A stretch of DNA of 14,931 nt from an uncultured Agathobaculum sp. (GTDB lineage Bacteria; Bacillota; Clostridia; Oscillospirales; Butyricicoccaceae): positions 1 to 14,931 of the forward strand of contig CAKSVR010000050.1 of the NCBI GenBank assembly GCA_934504345.1, in the 5' to 3' direction. Under the pieces are notes generated by a model. It had not been told where the DNA came from, did not search any database, and was given only the letters and a program-made list of their open reading frames with translations. A program made the translations under genes and the position numbers. Shown piece after piece: positions 1 through 6,232 of this stretch. The stretch's first letter is position 1, and every line of letters starts with the position of its first letter.

Positions 1-69
1 TGCGTTAGAGGCACCTGTGTTTCATTTTCTTTTGGTGCCTTGCCGCGTAGCGGAAAGGAATGGTCATAT

Positions 70-153
70 TTATGGCAGGTTTCCGCATATATGCTTTGAT
101 TTCTCCACTGCCTTGCTCTCTGCTGCTGTTAAATCCAGCTCGTCCATCTTCAT
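70..153 (-). pseudogene. Decayed remnant of the C-terminal extension of Clostridial RlmD
   Basis: Just downstream of the rlmD stop, in another frame, the minus strand reads a 27-aa stretch starting MKMDELDLTAAESKA and then stopping. From memory, many Clostridial RlmD proteins carry a C-terminal extension with a DELDLTAAESKATYEEIK-type start. Here that start is out of frame with rlmD, and the continuation is broken: the neighbouring minus frame reads GEIKAYM where EIKAYV-like sequence would be expected. There is no good ribosome binding site before the ATG at 153. I read this as a frameshifted relic of an ancestral longer RlmD rather than a gene. The family recall is not checked. Confidence 0.35.
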
Positions 154-176
154 GCAGTTTCGATATGTTTCTTTCT

Positions 177-1532
177 TTAACGTTTGGACAGCAGGACAAC
201 CGATTCCACATGAAACGTCCGCGGGAACAGATCGAACGCCTGCGCCTTTTCGAGCGTATAGCCCGCGCCGCACAGCTCCGCAACATCGCGGGCGAGCGTG
301 GCCGGATCGCACGAAACGTACACGACCTTGGGCGGCTGCATCTTCAGGATCGCATCGCGCGCGGTCGCATCCAGACCTTTGCGCGGCGGATCGACCACCA
401 GCACATCAATGCCGCGCTTGGCAAGCCGCTGCGCCGCCTGACCGGCATCCGCGCAGAAGAACTCCGTGTTCTCCATGCCGTTACGCAGCGCGTTGCGCTT
501 GGCGTTCTCGATGGCCTCCGGCACAATTTCCACGCCGATGGCCGTTTTGGCGTGCTCCGCCAGCGCCAGCGTGATGGTGCCCGCACCACAATACAGGTCG
601 AGCACGGTTTCCTCTCCGGTCAGACCCGCATAGTCCACCGCGCACGCATACAGGCGCTCGGCCTGCGCGTGGTTGACCTGATAAAACGCCTCGGGCGACA
701 GCAGGAACGTGTGCCCGCACAGGCGGTCCTCCAGCATGGGCTCACCCCAGAGAACATCCGTCCGGTCACCCAGGATCACATTGTCGTCGCGCTGGTTGTG
801 ATTGAGCAGAATACCCGTCAGCGACGGCGCGGCCGCACGCAGCCGCTCGACCAGCGTGTCCAGCTGCGGCATTTTTCGGGTCGCGGAAATGAGTGTCAGC
901 TGGCTCTCGCCGCTCTTTTCGCCCACGCGGACATAAATATGCCGAATCGTGCCGCGTTTTTTCTCGTAATCATACGGCGGCACGCCAAATTCGTCCATCC
1001 AACCGCGCACAACAGCGGCAATCCTGTCCGCCGTTTCCGACTGGATGAGGCACTTCTCCACCGGAACGATGTCGTGGCTGCGCGGACGGTAAAAACCGGT
1101 GATAATATTCCCGTCCTTATCTCTGCCAACCGGATACTGCGCCTTGTTGCGGTAGTGCTCGGTCGTCGGCGCACCCACGATGCCGAGCAGCTTCGCGCCG
1201 TCCTGCCCGCCGATGCGCGTGAGCGCATCACGCACCTTTTTCTCTTTCGCGCGCAGCTCCTCCTCGTAGGTGATGTGCTGATAGCAGCAGCCGCCGCACT
1301 TGTCCGCCGCCGGACACGCCGGTGCAATGCGCTGCGCCGACGGCACGATAATCTTCTCCACGCGGCCAAATGCCACATTTTTCGTCACTTTCACGATGCG
1401 TACATCGCACTGGTCGCCAACCGCCGTGCGCGGCACAAATACCGCCCGGCCCTCGATCTTCGCAAAACCCGTGCCGTCCGCCGTGTAGTCCGTTATCTGA
1501 CAACGATAAACCTTGTTCTTCTGTAAATCCAT
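177..1532 (-). CDS. rlmD: 23S rRNA (uracil-5-)-methyltransferase RlmD/RumA (TRAM domain, 4Fe-4S)
   Basis: This 451-aa protein is a cytoplasmic SAM-dependent enzyme that makes 5-methyluridine in 23S rRNA. Residues 1-60 form a TRAM-type RNA-binding domain. Cys73, Cys79, Cys82 and Cys161 match the iron-sulfur cluster ligands of RumA. The methyltransferase domain shows DLYCGAGTITLALA (312-325), the uracil-site DPPRKG (381-386), and the catalytic cysteine in VYVSCDP (Cys408). Glu443 in FHVESV is the likely general base. The length is normal for the RumA core. The ATG at 1532 is preceded by AAGGGG 6-7 bases upstream. Firmicutes have paralogs of this family, so the exact target (U1939 versus U747) cannot be fixed from sequence alone. 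The gene diverges from the small ORF at 1716, with a 72-bp hairpin element between them. Confidence 0.93.
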   Translation of the reverse strand: MDLQKNKVYRCQITDYTADGTGFAKIEGRAVFVPRTAVGDQCDVRIVKVTKNVAFGRVEKIIVPSAQRIAPACPAADKCGGCCYQHITYEEELRAKEKKVRDALTRIGGQDGAKLLGIVGAPTTEHYRNKAQYPVGRDKDGNIITGFYRPRSHDIVPVEKCLIQSETADRIAAVVRGWMDEFGVPPYDYEKKRGTIRHIYVRVGEKSGESQLTLISATRKMPQLDTLVERLRAAAPSLTGILLNHNQRDDNVILGDRTDVLWGEPMLEDRLCGHTFLLSPEAFYQVNHAQAERLYACAVDYAGLTGEETVLDLYCGAGTITLALAEHAKTAIGVEIVPEAIENAKRNALRNGMENTEFFCADAGQAAQRLAKRGIDVLVVDPPRKGLDATARDAILKMQPPKVVYVSCDPATLARDVAELCGAGYTLEKAQAFDLFPRTFHVESVVLLSKR

Positions 1533-1550
1533 TTCTTACCCCTTGATATG

Positions 1551-1622
1551 AGAGTGAAGAGCGGAGATTGCAGAGTGAAGAGATAAAGTGCTCTCCACTC
1601 TCAACTCTTCACTCTCCACTCT
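1551..1622. repeat. Imperfect hairpin element, purine arm then pyrimidine arm (element 1)
   Basis: The arms 1551-1582 and 1591-1622 are inverted repeats, 25 of 32 positions complementary, around an 8-base loop. Both arms are degenerate tandem copies of a unit like GAGTGAAGA. An 11-bp perfect pair is AGAGTGAAGAG at 1572-1582 with its complement at 1605-1615. Directly after it, 1622-1655 holds an AT-rich direct repeat of TAATTACTAATTAC type. It lies between the divergent starts of rlmD and the 1716 ORF. It resembles the elements at 3004-3412 and 4295-4400. Confidence 0.7.
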
Positions 1623-1665
1623 ATAATTACTAATTACTCATTCCTAATTACTAATTTTATAAGTG

Positions 1666-1671
1666 TATTAT
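1666..1671 (+). promoter_or_regulatory. Possible -10 box for the 1716 ORF
   Basis: TATTAT matches the sigma-A -10 consensus at five of six positions and would place a transcript start near 1678, about 38 bases before the ATG at 1716. No convincing -35 is seen at the right distance because the upstream DNA is the AT-rich direct repeat. Weak call. Confidence 0.25.
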
Positions 1672-1715
1672 AGCACGATTCCCGGAGATACTGCAATCGA
1701 AAGGAGCGTGCAAAA

Positions 1716-1940
1716 ATGGAACAGGACAAGAAAAAGCAGGTTTCCGGCGAGATACCCTTTGATTTTCTGAACGAAATGGGCCACAGCACCCGCGCGATGG
1801 AGCGGTTTTTCGAGCTGCCGCGCGAATCCCGCGAGGTTCTGACCGATGCGGTAAGTATCGCGGATGAGCCCGACGAACGCGCCGACATTGCGCTCAAATC
1901 GCTCGCGAACGGCGGCGAAGGCTTCTGCGAACGCTTCTGA
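1716..1940 (+). CDS. Small hypothetical protein, 74 aa, acidic C-terminal half
   Basis: I do not recognise the family. The start is well supported: AAAGGAG at 1700-1706 lies nine bases before ATG 1716, and a strong intrinsic terminator (1957-1987) follows the stop at 1938-1940, so the gene looks like a self-contained monocistronic unit. The protein is soluble and charged, with a lysine-rich start (MEQDKKKQ), a probable helix around residues 15-45 (FDFLNEMGHSTRAMERFFEL) and an acidic stretch (IADEPDERADIALK). No signal peptide, membrane segment or cysteine pair is seen; the single Cys is near the C-terminus. Codon use is GC-rich like the neighbours. It could be a small regulator or adaptor, but nothing in the sequence assigns a function. 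Confidence 0.7.
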   Translation: MEQDKKKQVSGEIPFDFLNEMGHSTRAMERFFELPRESREVLTDAVSIADEPDERADIALKSLANGGEGFCERF

Positions 1941-1956
1941 CCGCTTCTCCCGCTCG

Positions 1957-1987
1957 AACGGCTGCACTTTGCCAGTGCAGCCGTTTT
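1957..1987 (+). terminator. Intrinsic terminator of the 74-aa ORF
   Basis: CGGCTGCACT (1959-1968) pairs perfectly with AGTGCAGCCG (1974-1983) around the loop TTGCC. The stem extends by two A-T pairs and a T-run follows (1984-1987). It lies 16 bases after the stop codon. Confidence 0.85.
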
Positions 1988-2042
1988 GCTGTATTCGCCA
2001 AAATCTGCTGTCTTGACACCTCGTATTTCTCTTTGCTTTTCA

Positions 2043-2071
2043 TTGCACAAGCGTGCATTTGGTGTTAGAAT
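2043..2071 (+). promoter_or_regulatory. Promoter with extended -10 for the SAM methyltransferase
   Basis: The -10 TAGAAT (2066-2071) matches five of six positions and is preceded by an extended -10 TG at 2063-2064. A partial -35 TTGCAC (2043-2048) sits 17 bases upstream. The expected transcript start near 2078 gives a leader of about 55 bases to ATG 2133. This is the only convincing promoter seen for the following genes, so the methyltransferase, four-helix-bundle gene and ECF genes may be co-transcribed. Confidence 0.55.
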
Positions 2072-2132
2072 AGATACTGAATTATTGTGCAAAGCCTTAC
2101 TTATATATAAATGTAAATGGAGAATATGTTTT

Positions 2133-2999
2133 ATGTGGATCGCAGATCATTGGAAGGACTACGCCGTGCTCGACTGCGGCGGCGGTGAAAAAATCGAACG
2201 CTGGGGCGACCAGATTTTGCAGCGCCCTGACCCGCAGGCCATCTGGCCGCGCGACAAGGAGTGCAGGGTTTGGAACAAGCCGAACGCCATCTACCATCGC
2301 TCGAATGCGGGCGGCGGCAAGTGGGAGATCCGCAAGCTGCCTGAGCAGTGGGCCATCCACTACGGCGATCTGACGTTCCAGCTCAAGCCGATGAGCTTCA
2401 AGCACACCGGACTGTTCCCCGAGCAGGCCGCCAACTGGGATTTCATCGATAAGATGATCCGCCATGCCGGCCGTCCCATCAGCGTGCTCAACCTGTTCGC
2501 ATACACCGGCGGCGCAACGCTCGCGGCGGCGAACGCGGGCGCGTCCGTCTGCCATGTCGATGCCTCCAAGGGCATGGTGCAGTGGGCCAAGGAGAACGCC
2601 GCATCCTCCGGTTTGAGCGACCGTCCCATCCGCTGGATCGTGGATGACTGCAAAAAATTCGTGCAGCGCGAGATCCGCCGCGGCCGCAAGTACGATGCCA
2701 TCATCATGGACCCGCCGAGCTACGGCCGCGGCCCGTCCGGTGAAACGTGGAAGATCGAGGAGGACGTTGCCGACTTCGTTGACCTGACCATGGGCGTGCT
2801 GAGCGACAAGCCGCTGTTCGTGCTCATTTCCAGCTACTCCACCGGCCTTGCGCCGTCCGTGATGAGCTATCTGCTCGGCATCACCGCCGGCAAGCGCGCC
2901 GCAGGCAAGATCGAGGCACAGGAGCTCGGCCTGCCGGTCGAGTCCACCGGGCTCGTGCTGCCGTGCGGCTCGAGCGCACGGTTTATCGCGGAAGAGTAA
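2133..2999 (+). CDS. Class I SAM-dependent methyltransferase (RlmK/RlmI-like)
   Basis: 288 aa. Residues 115-145 form the SAM-binding motif I (VLNLFAYTGG, 118-127) with an acidic motif-II residue in CHVDAS (140-145). DPPSYGRG (193-200) is the motif IV typical of base-N or base-C methyltransferases acting on RNA. The set of LNLFAYTGG, HVDASKG and MDPPSYGR is that of the SAM-dependent methyltransferase family related to RlmI/RlmK, but the N-terminal PUA domain of RlmI is missing and the first 90 residues are a short family-specific region. The ATG at 2133 is chosen because GGAG (2119-2122) is 10 bases upstream and the promoter lies within the longer in-frame upstream extension. The target is probably rRNA; the exact base is unknown. 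Confidence 0.85.
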   Translation: MWIADHWKDYAVLDCGGGEKIERWGDQILQRPDPQAIWPRDKECRVWNKPNAIYHRSNAGGGKWEIRKLPEQWAIHYGDLTFQLKPMSFKHTGLFPEQAANWDFIDKMIRHAGRPISVLNLFAYTGGATLAAANAGASVCHVDASKGMVQWAKENAASSGLSDRPIRWIVDDCKKFVQREIRRGRKYDAIIMDPPSYGRGPSGETWKIEEDVADFVDLTMGVLSDKPLFVLISSYSTGLAPSVMSYLLGITAGKRAAGKIEAQELGLPVESTGLVLPCGSSARFIAEE

Positions 3000-3003
3000 A
3001 CAA

Positions 3004-3412
3004 AATTGAAAATGGAGAATTGAGAATGGAAAATGTCATCCTAACGCAAAGTTTCTCCTTCGCCGTGCAAATTGTTAAATTATGTACATCGCTTGCAAAT
3101 AATAAGAAAGAATTTGTCCTTTCGCGTCAGCTTATGAAATGCGGCACCAGCATTGGTGCAAACGTTCGCGAAGCACAACAGGCGCAAAGCAAAAAGGACT
3201 TTCTTGCCAAAATCTGCATTGCCCTGAAAGAAGCCGATGAAACGCTGTACTGGCTGGATTTGCTGGATGCGACCGATTTTCTGACACCGGAGCAGTATAT
3301 CTCCCTGTATCACGAAGCAGCATCTCTTAAACGGCTGCTGACCGCCATCACCAAGACCACCCGCGCAAATCTGACCGAATAATTTTCCATTCTCCATTTT
3401 CAATCCTCAATT
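3004..3412 (+). mobile_element. Inverted-repeat element carrying a four-helix-bundle gene (element 2)
   Basis: Two 31-bp arms, 3004-3034 and 3382-3412, are inverted repeats with 26 of 31 positions matching and termini AATTGA...TCAATT. In a shifted register, ATTGAAAATGGAGAAT (3005-3020) has a perfect 16-bp complement at 3389-3404. The arms hug the ORF exactly: GGAG (3014-3017) and ATG 3026 are inside the left arm, and the stop TAA (3380-3382) touches the right arm. The element begins four bases after the methyltransferase stop codon and ends 36 bases before ecfA1. The layout resembles IVS elements of 23S rRNA, which encode the same protein family inside a stem, but here it sits in an mRNA spacer. 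I see no clear target-site duplication. Mobility is inferred. Confidence 0.55.
3026..3382 (+). CDS. Four helix bundle protein (23S rRNA intervening-sequence protein / S23 family)
   Basis: 118 aa, the usual size for the IVP/S23 family. The conserved block SRQLMKCGTSIGANVREA (33-50) and the following KKDFLAKICIALKEADET (56-73) are hallmarks of this family, which folds as a four-helix bundle, forms pentamers and is related to the Avd protein of diversity-generating retroelements. The biochemical role of stand-alone members is unknown; nucleic-acid binding is suspected. ATG 3026 is chosen because GGAG (3014-3017) lies eight bases upstream and the alignment to the family begins about here. The upstream in-frame reading (KIENGELRM) is translated repeat arm, not protein. 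Codon use is less GC-rich than in its neighbours, consistent with acquisition. Confidence 0.9.
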   Translation: MENVILTQSFSFAVQIVKLCTSLANNKKEFVLSRQLMKCGTSIGANVREAQQAQSKKDFLAKICIALKEADETLYWLDLLDATDFLTPEQYISLYHEAASLKRLLTAITKTTRANLTE

Positions 3413-3448
3413 CACCACCAACTTTACCTTAACGAAAGGTACGAAATC

Positions 3449-4300
3449 ATGAGTGAGATCATCAAAACCGAAAACCTGCAATACGCCTACCCTGCCGAAG
3501 ACGGACAGCTCTCCGTGCCGGTGCTCAAGGGCGTAAACCTGTCCATCAGGCGCGGCGAGTTCGTCGCAGTGCTCGGCCACAACGGCTCGGGCAAATCTAC
3601 ACTCGCAGGCTGCTTCAACGCCATCCGTCTGCCGTCCGGCGGCGTGTGCTACGTTGACATGATGGACACCCGCGACGAAAACAACACCTACGAGGTCCGC
3701 AAGACCGTTTCGATGGTGTTCCAGAACCCGGACAACCAGCTGGTCGCCACTGTGGTCGAGGAGGATGTAGCATTTGCGCTGGAGAACATGGGCGTGCCGC
3801 CCGCAGAGATCCGCAAGCGCGTGGACGATGCGCTCCATGCCGTCGGTATGTACGAATACCGCGCGCAGGCGCCGCACCGTCTGTCCGGCGGACAGAAGCA
3901 GCGCATTGCCATCGCGGGCGTTATCGCCATGATGCCGCGCTGCGTTGTGCTCGATGAGCCGACCGCCATGCTCGACCCGCAGGGCCGCCGCGAGGTCATG
4001 AACGTTGTCCGTGAGCTCAACCGCAAATTCGGCATCACCGTTATCCTGATCACGCACCATATGGACGAGGCCGTGCAGGCGCAGCGTGTCGTTGTCATGC
4101 ACAAGGGCAACGTGCTGATGGACGGCGCTCCGCGTGAAATCTTCACGCAGGTGGACAAGCTGAGAGCGGCTTCCCTGACCGTGCCGCAGACCATCGAGGT
4201 GCTGTACGATCTCGACAGGCAGGACGGTGAAAATCTGCCCATCGACGCACTTTCTGTCGATGAATGTGCGGATATTCTGGAAAAACAATATCTAAATTGA
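3449..4300 (+). CDS. ecfA1: ECF transporter ATPase EcfA1 (CbiO-type)
   Basis: 283 aa. It is one of the two ABC ATPases that energise vitamin and metal uptake through group II energy-coupling-factor transporters; it sits on the cytoplasmic face bound to EcfT. Motifs visible are Walker A GHNGSGKST (43-51), Q-loop Gln92 in FQNPDNQ, signature LSGGQ (145-149), Walker B CVVLDE (165-170, catalytic Glu170) and the switch His203 in ITHH. FQNPDNQLV is the EcfA1-type Q-loop. ATG 3449 follows AAAGG at 3434-3438. It is followed by ecfA2 and ecfT. The last codons and stop TGA (4298-4300) overlap the start of a repeat element, so the C-terminus may have been re-set by it. Confidence 0.93.
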   Translation: MSEIIKTENLQYAYPAEDGQLSVPVLKGVNLSIRRGEFVAVLGHNGSGKSTLAGCFNAIRLPSGGVCYVDMMDTRDENNTYEVRKTVSMVFQNPDNQLVATVVEEDVAFALENMGVPPAEIRKRVDDALHAVGMYEYRAQAPHRLSGGQKQRIAIAGVIAMMPRCVVLDEPTAMLDPQGRREVMNVVRELNRKFGITVILITHHMDEAVQAQRVVVMHKGNVLMDGAPREIFTQVDKLRAASLTVPQTIEVLYDLDRQDGENLPIDALSVDECADILEKQYLN

Positions 4301-4400
4301 GAATGGAAAATGGAAAATGGAAAATGAATGTTGCGCCAACGGCGCGATTTAATGCGGCGCTTTGCGCCGTACCTTAATTCTCAATTCTCCATTTTCAATT
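4295..4400. repeat. ORF-less inverted-repeat element between ecfA1 and ecfA2 (element 3)
   Basis: Arms 4295-4319 and 4376-4400 are imperfect inverted repeats (about 20 of 25 positions) with the same termini as element 2, AATTGA...TCAATT. Inside lie two small GC-rich hairpins: GCGCC-AAC-GGCGC around 4333-4345 and CGGCGC-TTT-GCGCCG at 4355-4369. The left end contributes the ecfA1 stop codon. After the right end a further pyrimidine stretch (4401-4413) matches the unit of element 1. The ecfA2 ribosome binding site AAGGAGA (4424-4430) is just outside. Confidence 0.65.
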
Positions 4401-4435
4401 CTTCACTCTCCATTGATTATCCGAAGGAGAATCCA

Positions 4436-5305
4436 ATGTCAACCATACTTGAAACGAGGGGCCTGACCCACGTTTACGGCGCAGGCACCCCCTTTGAGCG
4501 CGTGGCGCTCGACCATGTTGACCTCAAGATCGAAAAAGGTGAAATTTTGGGCGTGATCGGTCACACCGGTTCGGGCAAAAGCACGCTCATCCAGCACCTC
4601 AACGGCCTTTTGCAGCCCACCTCGGGCGAGGTGCTGCTCGACGGCACATCCATCTGGGATGCCAAGGGCAAGTGCAGCCGCGAAACCCGTTTCCGCGTTG
4701 GACTGGTGTTCCAGTATCCGGAATACCAGCTGTTCGAGGAAACCATCGCCAAGGACATCGCCTACGGTCCGACCAACATGAAGCTGCCGCAGGATGAGAT
4801 CGACGAGCGCGTGCGCGAGTCCATGGCGGCAGTCGGTCTTGCGCCTGAGCTTGCCGACCAGTCCCCGTTTGCGCTGTCCGGCGGCCAGAAGCGCCGCGTT
4901 GCCATCGCGGGCGTTATCGCGATGCGCCCGGATGTGCTCGTGCTCGACGAGCCGACCGCGGGCCTCGATCCGGCGGGCCGTGACGAGATCTTTGAGCTCG
5001 TCCGCAATTATCACAGGCAGTCCGGCGCGACCATCCTCATCGTGTCCCACTCGATGGAGGACATCGCGCAGATTGCCGACCGCCTGCTCGTGATGAACCA
5101 CGCCAAGGTGCTGTTCTGCGACACGCCGCGCGAGGTATTCTCGCACGCTGGCGAGATCATCGCCGCCGGCCTTGACATTCCCATGATCACCAAGGTCATG
5201 CTCGAGCTCAAAAAGCGCGGGCACGATGTTGACACCTCGGTCTATACCGTTGCACAGGCGATGGATGCACTCCGCGCCTGCAAGCGAAAGGAGGGCACGC
5301 ACTGA
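4436..5305 (+). CDS. ecfA2: ECF transporter ATPase EcfA2
   Basis: 289 aa, the second ABC ATPase of the ECF module; it heterodimerises with EcfA1 and couples ATP hydrolysis to EcfT. Motifs are Walker A GHTGSGKST (42-50), FQYPEYQLFEETIAKDIAYGP (Q-loop at 93 onward, typical of EcfA2), signature LSGGQ (147-151), Walker B VLVLDE (167-172) and switch His205 in VSHS. ATG 4436 is chosen because AAGGAGA lies six bases upstream and upstream in-frame codons are translated repeat arm. The stop TGA (5303-5305) overlaps the ecfT start as TGATG, implying translational coupling. Confidence 0.94.
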   Translation: MSTILETRGLTHVYGAGTPFERVALDHVDLKIEKGEILGVIGHTGSGKSTLIQHLNGLLQPTSGEVLLDGTSIWDAKGKCSRETRFRVGLVFQYPEYQLFEETIAKDIAYGPTNMKLPQDEIDERVRESMAAVGLAPELADQSPFALSGGQKRRVAIAGVIAMRPDVLVLDEPTAGLDPAGRDEIFELVRNYHRQSGATILIVSHSMEDIAQIADRLLVMNHAKVLFCDTPREVFSHAGEIIAAGLDIPMITKVMLELKKRGHDVDTSVYTVAQAMDALRACKRKEGTH

Positions 5306-6108
5306 TGCTGAAGGATATTACACTCGGTCAGTTTTTCCCCGGAAACAGTGCCGTACACCGCCTCGACCCGCGCATAAAAATTATACTGACCATGGCCTTC
5401 ATCGTGCTGCTGTTTTTGGCGCAGGGCCCGGTTTCGTATGCGCTCATCATCGCATTTCTGGCGGTTATCATCGGTATTTCGCGCATTTCGCCTAAAATGG
5501 TGCTGCGCGGCCTCAAACCGATCCTGTTCATCGTCATTTTCACGGCGGTGCTCAACCTGTTCTATACACCGGGCACCTACATTTTCCAGTGGAAGTTCCT
5601 GCACATCAGCATCGAGGGCATCCGGCTTGCCATCTTCATGGTGCTGCGCCTGATGCTGCTCATCATCGCCACTTCCATGCTCACCTATACCACCTCGCCC
5701 ATCCAGCTGACCGACGGCCTCGAGCGCCTGCTCTCGCCGCTCAAAAAGCTGCACGCGCCGGTGCATGAGCTGTCCATGATGATGTCCATCGCGCTGCGCT
5801 TCATCCCGACCCTTATTGAGGAAACCGAGAAGATCATCTCGGCGCAGAAGGCCCGCGGCGCAGACTTCGATTCCGGCAACCTCATCCAGCGCGCCAAGGC
5901 GATGATCCCGATCCTTGTGCCGCTGTTTATCTCGGCGTTCCGCCGCGCGGACGAGCTCGCCACCGCGATGGAGTGCCGTCTGTATCGCGGCGATGTCGGC
6001 CGCACCCGTATGCGCCAGCTCAAGATCCAGCGCGTGGATATTTGTGCGCTGCTGTGGGTAGCAGTGCTGTTCGCGGCTACGATTGCGCTGAAACATTTTG
6101 GACTGTAA
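5305..6108 (+). CDS. ecfT: ECF transporter transmembrane protein EcfT
   Basis: 267 aa integral membrane protein, the scaffold that links the two ATPases to exchangeable S components. Hydrophobic segments are at about 24-42, 43-60, 72-88, 106-126 and 248-264. The cytoplasmic coupling helices carry the family's signature: SAQKARGAD (179-187) holds the first Ala-Arg-Gly motif, and ADELATAMECRLYRG (215-229) the second. In the second motif the usual AMEARGYRG is replaced by AMECRLYRG. AAAGGAGG (5287-5294) is 10 bases before the ATG. Start and ecfA2 stop overlap. No S-component gene is in the window, as expected for a shared group II module. Confidence 0.93.
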   Translation: MLKDITLGQFFPGNSAVHRLDPRIKIILTMAFIVLLFLAQGPVSYALIIAFLAVIIGISRISPKMVLRGLKPILFIVIFTAVLNLFYTPGTYIFQWKFLHISIEGIRLAIFMVLRLMLLIIATSMLTYTTSPIQLTDGLERLLSPLKKLHAPVHELSMMMSIALRFIPTLIEETEKIISAQKARGADFDSGNLIQRAKAMIPILVPLFISAFRRADELATAMECRLYRGDVGRTRMRQLKIQRVDICALLWVAVLFAATIALKHFGL

Positions 6109-6110
6109 CC

Positions 6111-6222
6111 AGTGAGGAGTTAGGAGGTAGGAGTGAGGAGTTTTCGTAACGATTTACGGAATACCTTTATCATCGTCCACTCCTACTTCCTACTTCCTAC
6201 CTCCTAACTCCTAACTCCTAAC
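6111..6222. repeat. Hairpin element between ecfT and truA (element 4)
   Basis: The left arm (about 6111-6140) and right arm (about 6177-6222) are built from degenerate GGAGTTAG/GGAGGTAG units. A perfect 18-bp pair is 6115-6132 with 6195-6212. The loop holds a small hairpin CGTAA-CGAT-TTACG (around 6136-6149). The left arm includes a perfect AGGAGGT (6122-6128) with no ORF after it, pairing with ACCTCCT (6199-6205). Unit sequence differs from elements 1-3 but the purine-then-pyrimidine architecture is the same. Confidence 0.7.
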
Positions 6223-6232
6223 TTTTATAACT

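Noticed and set aside
10..39. GGCACC...GGTGCC hairpin downstream of rlmD as a terminator
   Set aside because: Six-base stem with an 18-base loop and no T-run on the minus strand.
60..1526. Long plus-strand ORF of 488 codons
   Set aside because: Antisense shadow of rlmD; Arg- and His-rich with no recognisable motif, while the minus frame has all the RumA motifs.
2013..2018. Perfect TTGACA upstream of the SAM methyltransferase
   Set aside because: No acceptable -10 at 16-18 bases; the TAGAAT at 2066 fits a different, extended -10 promoter.
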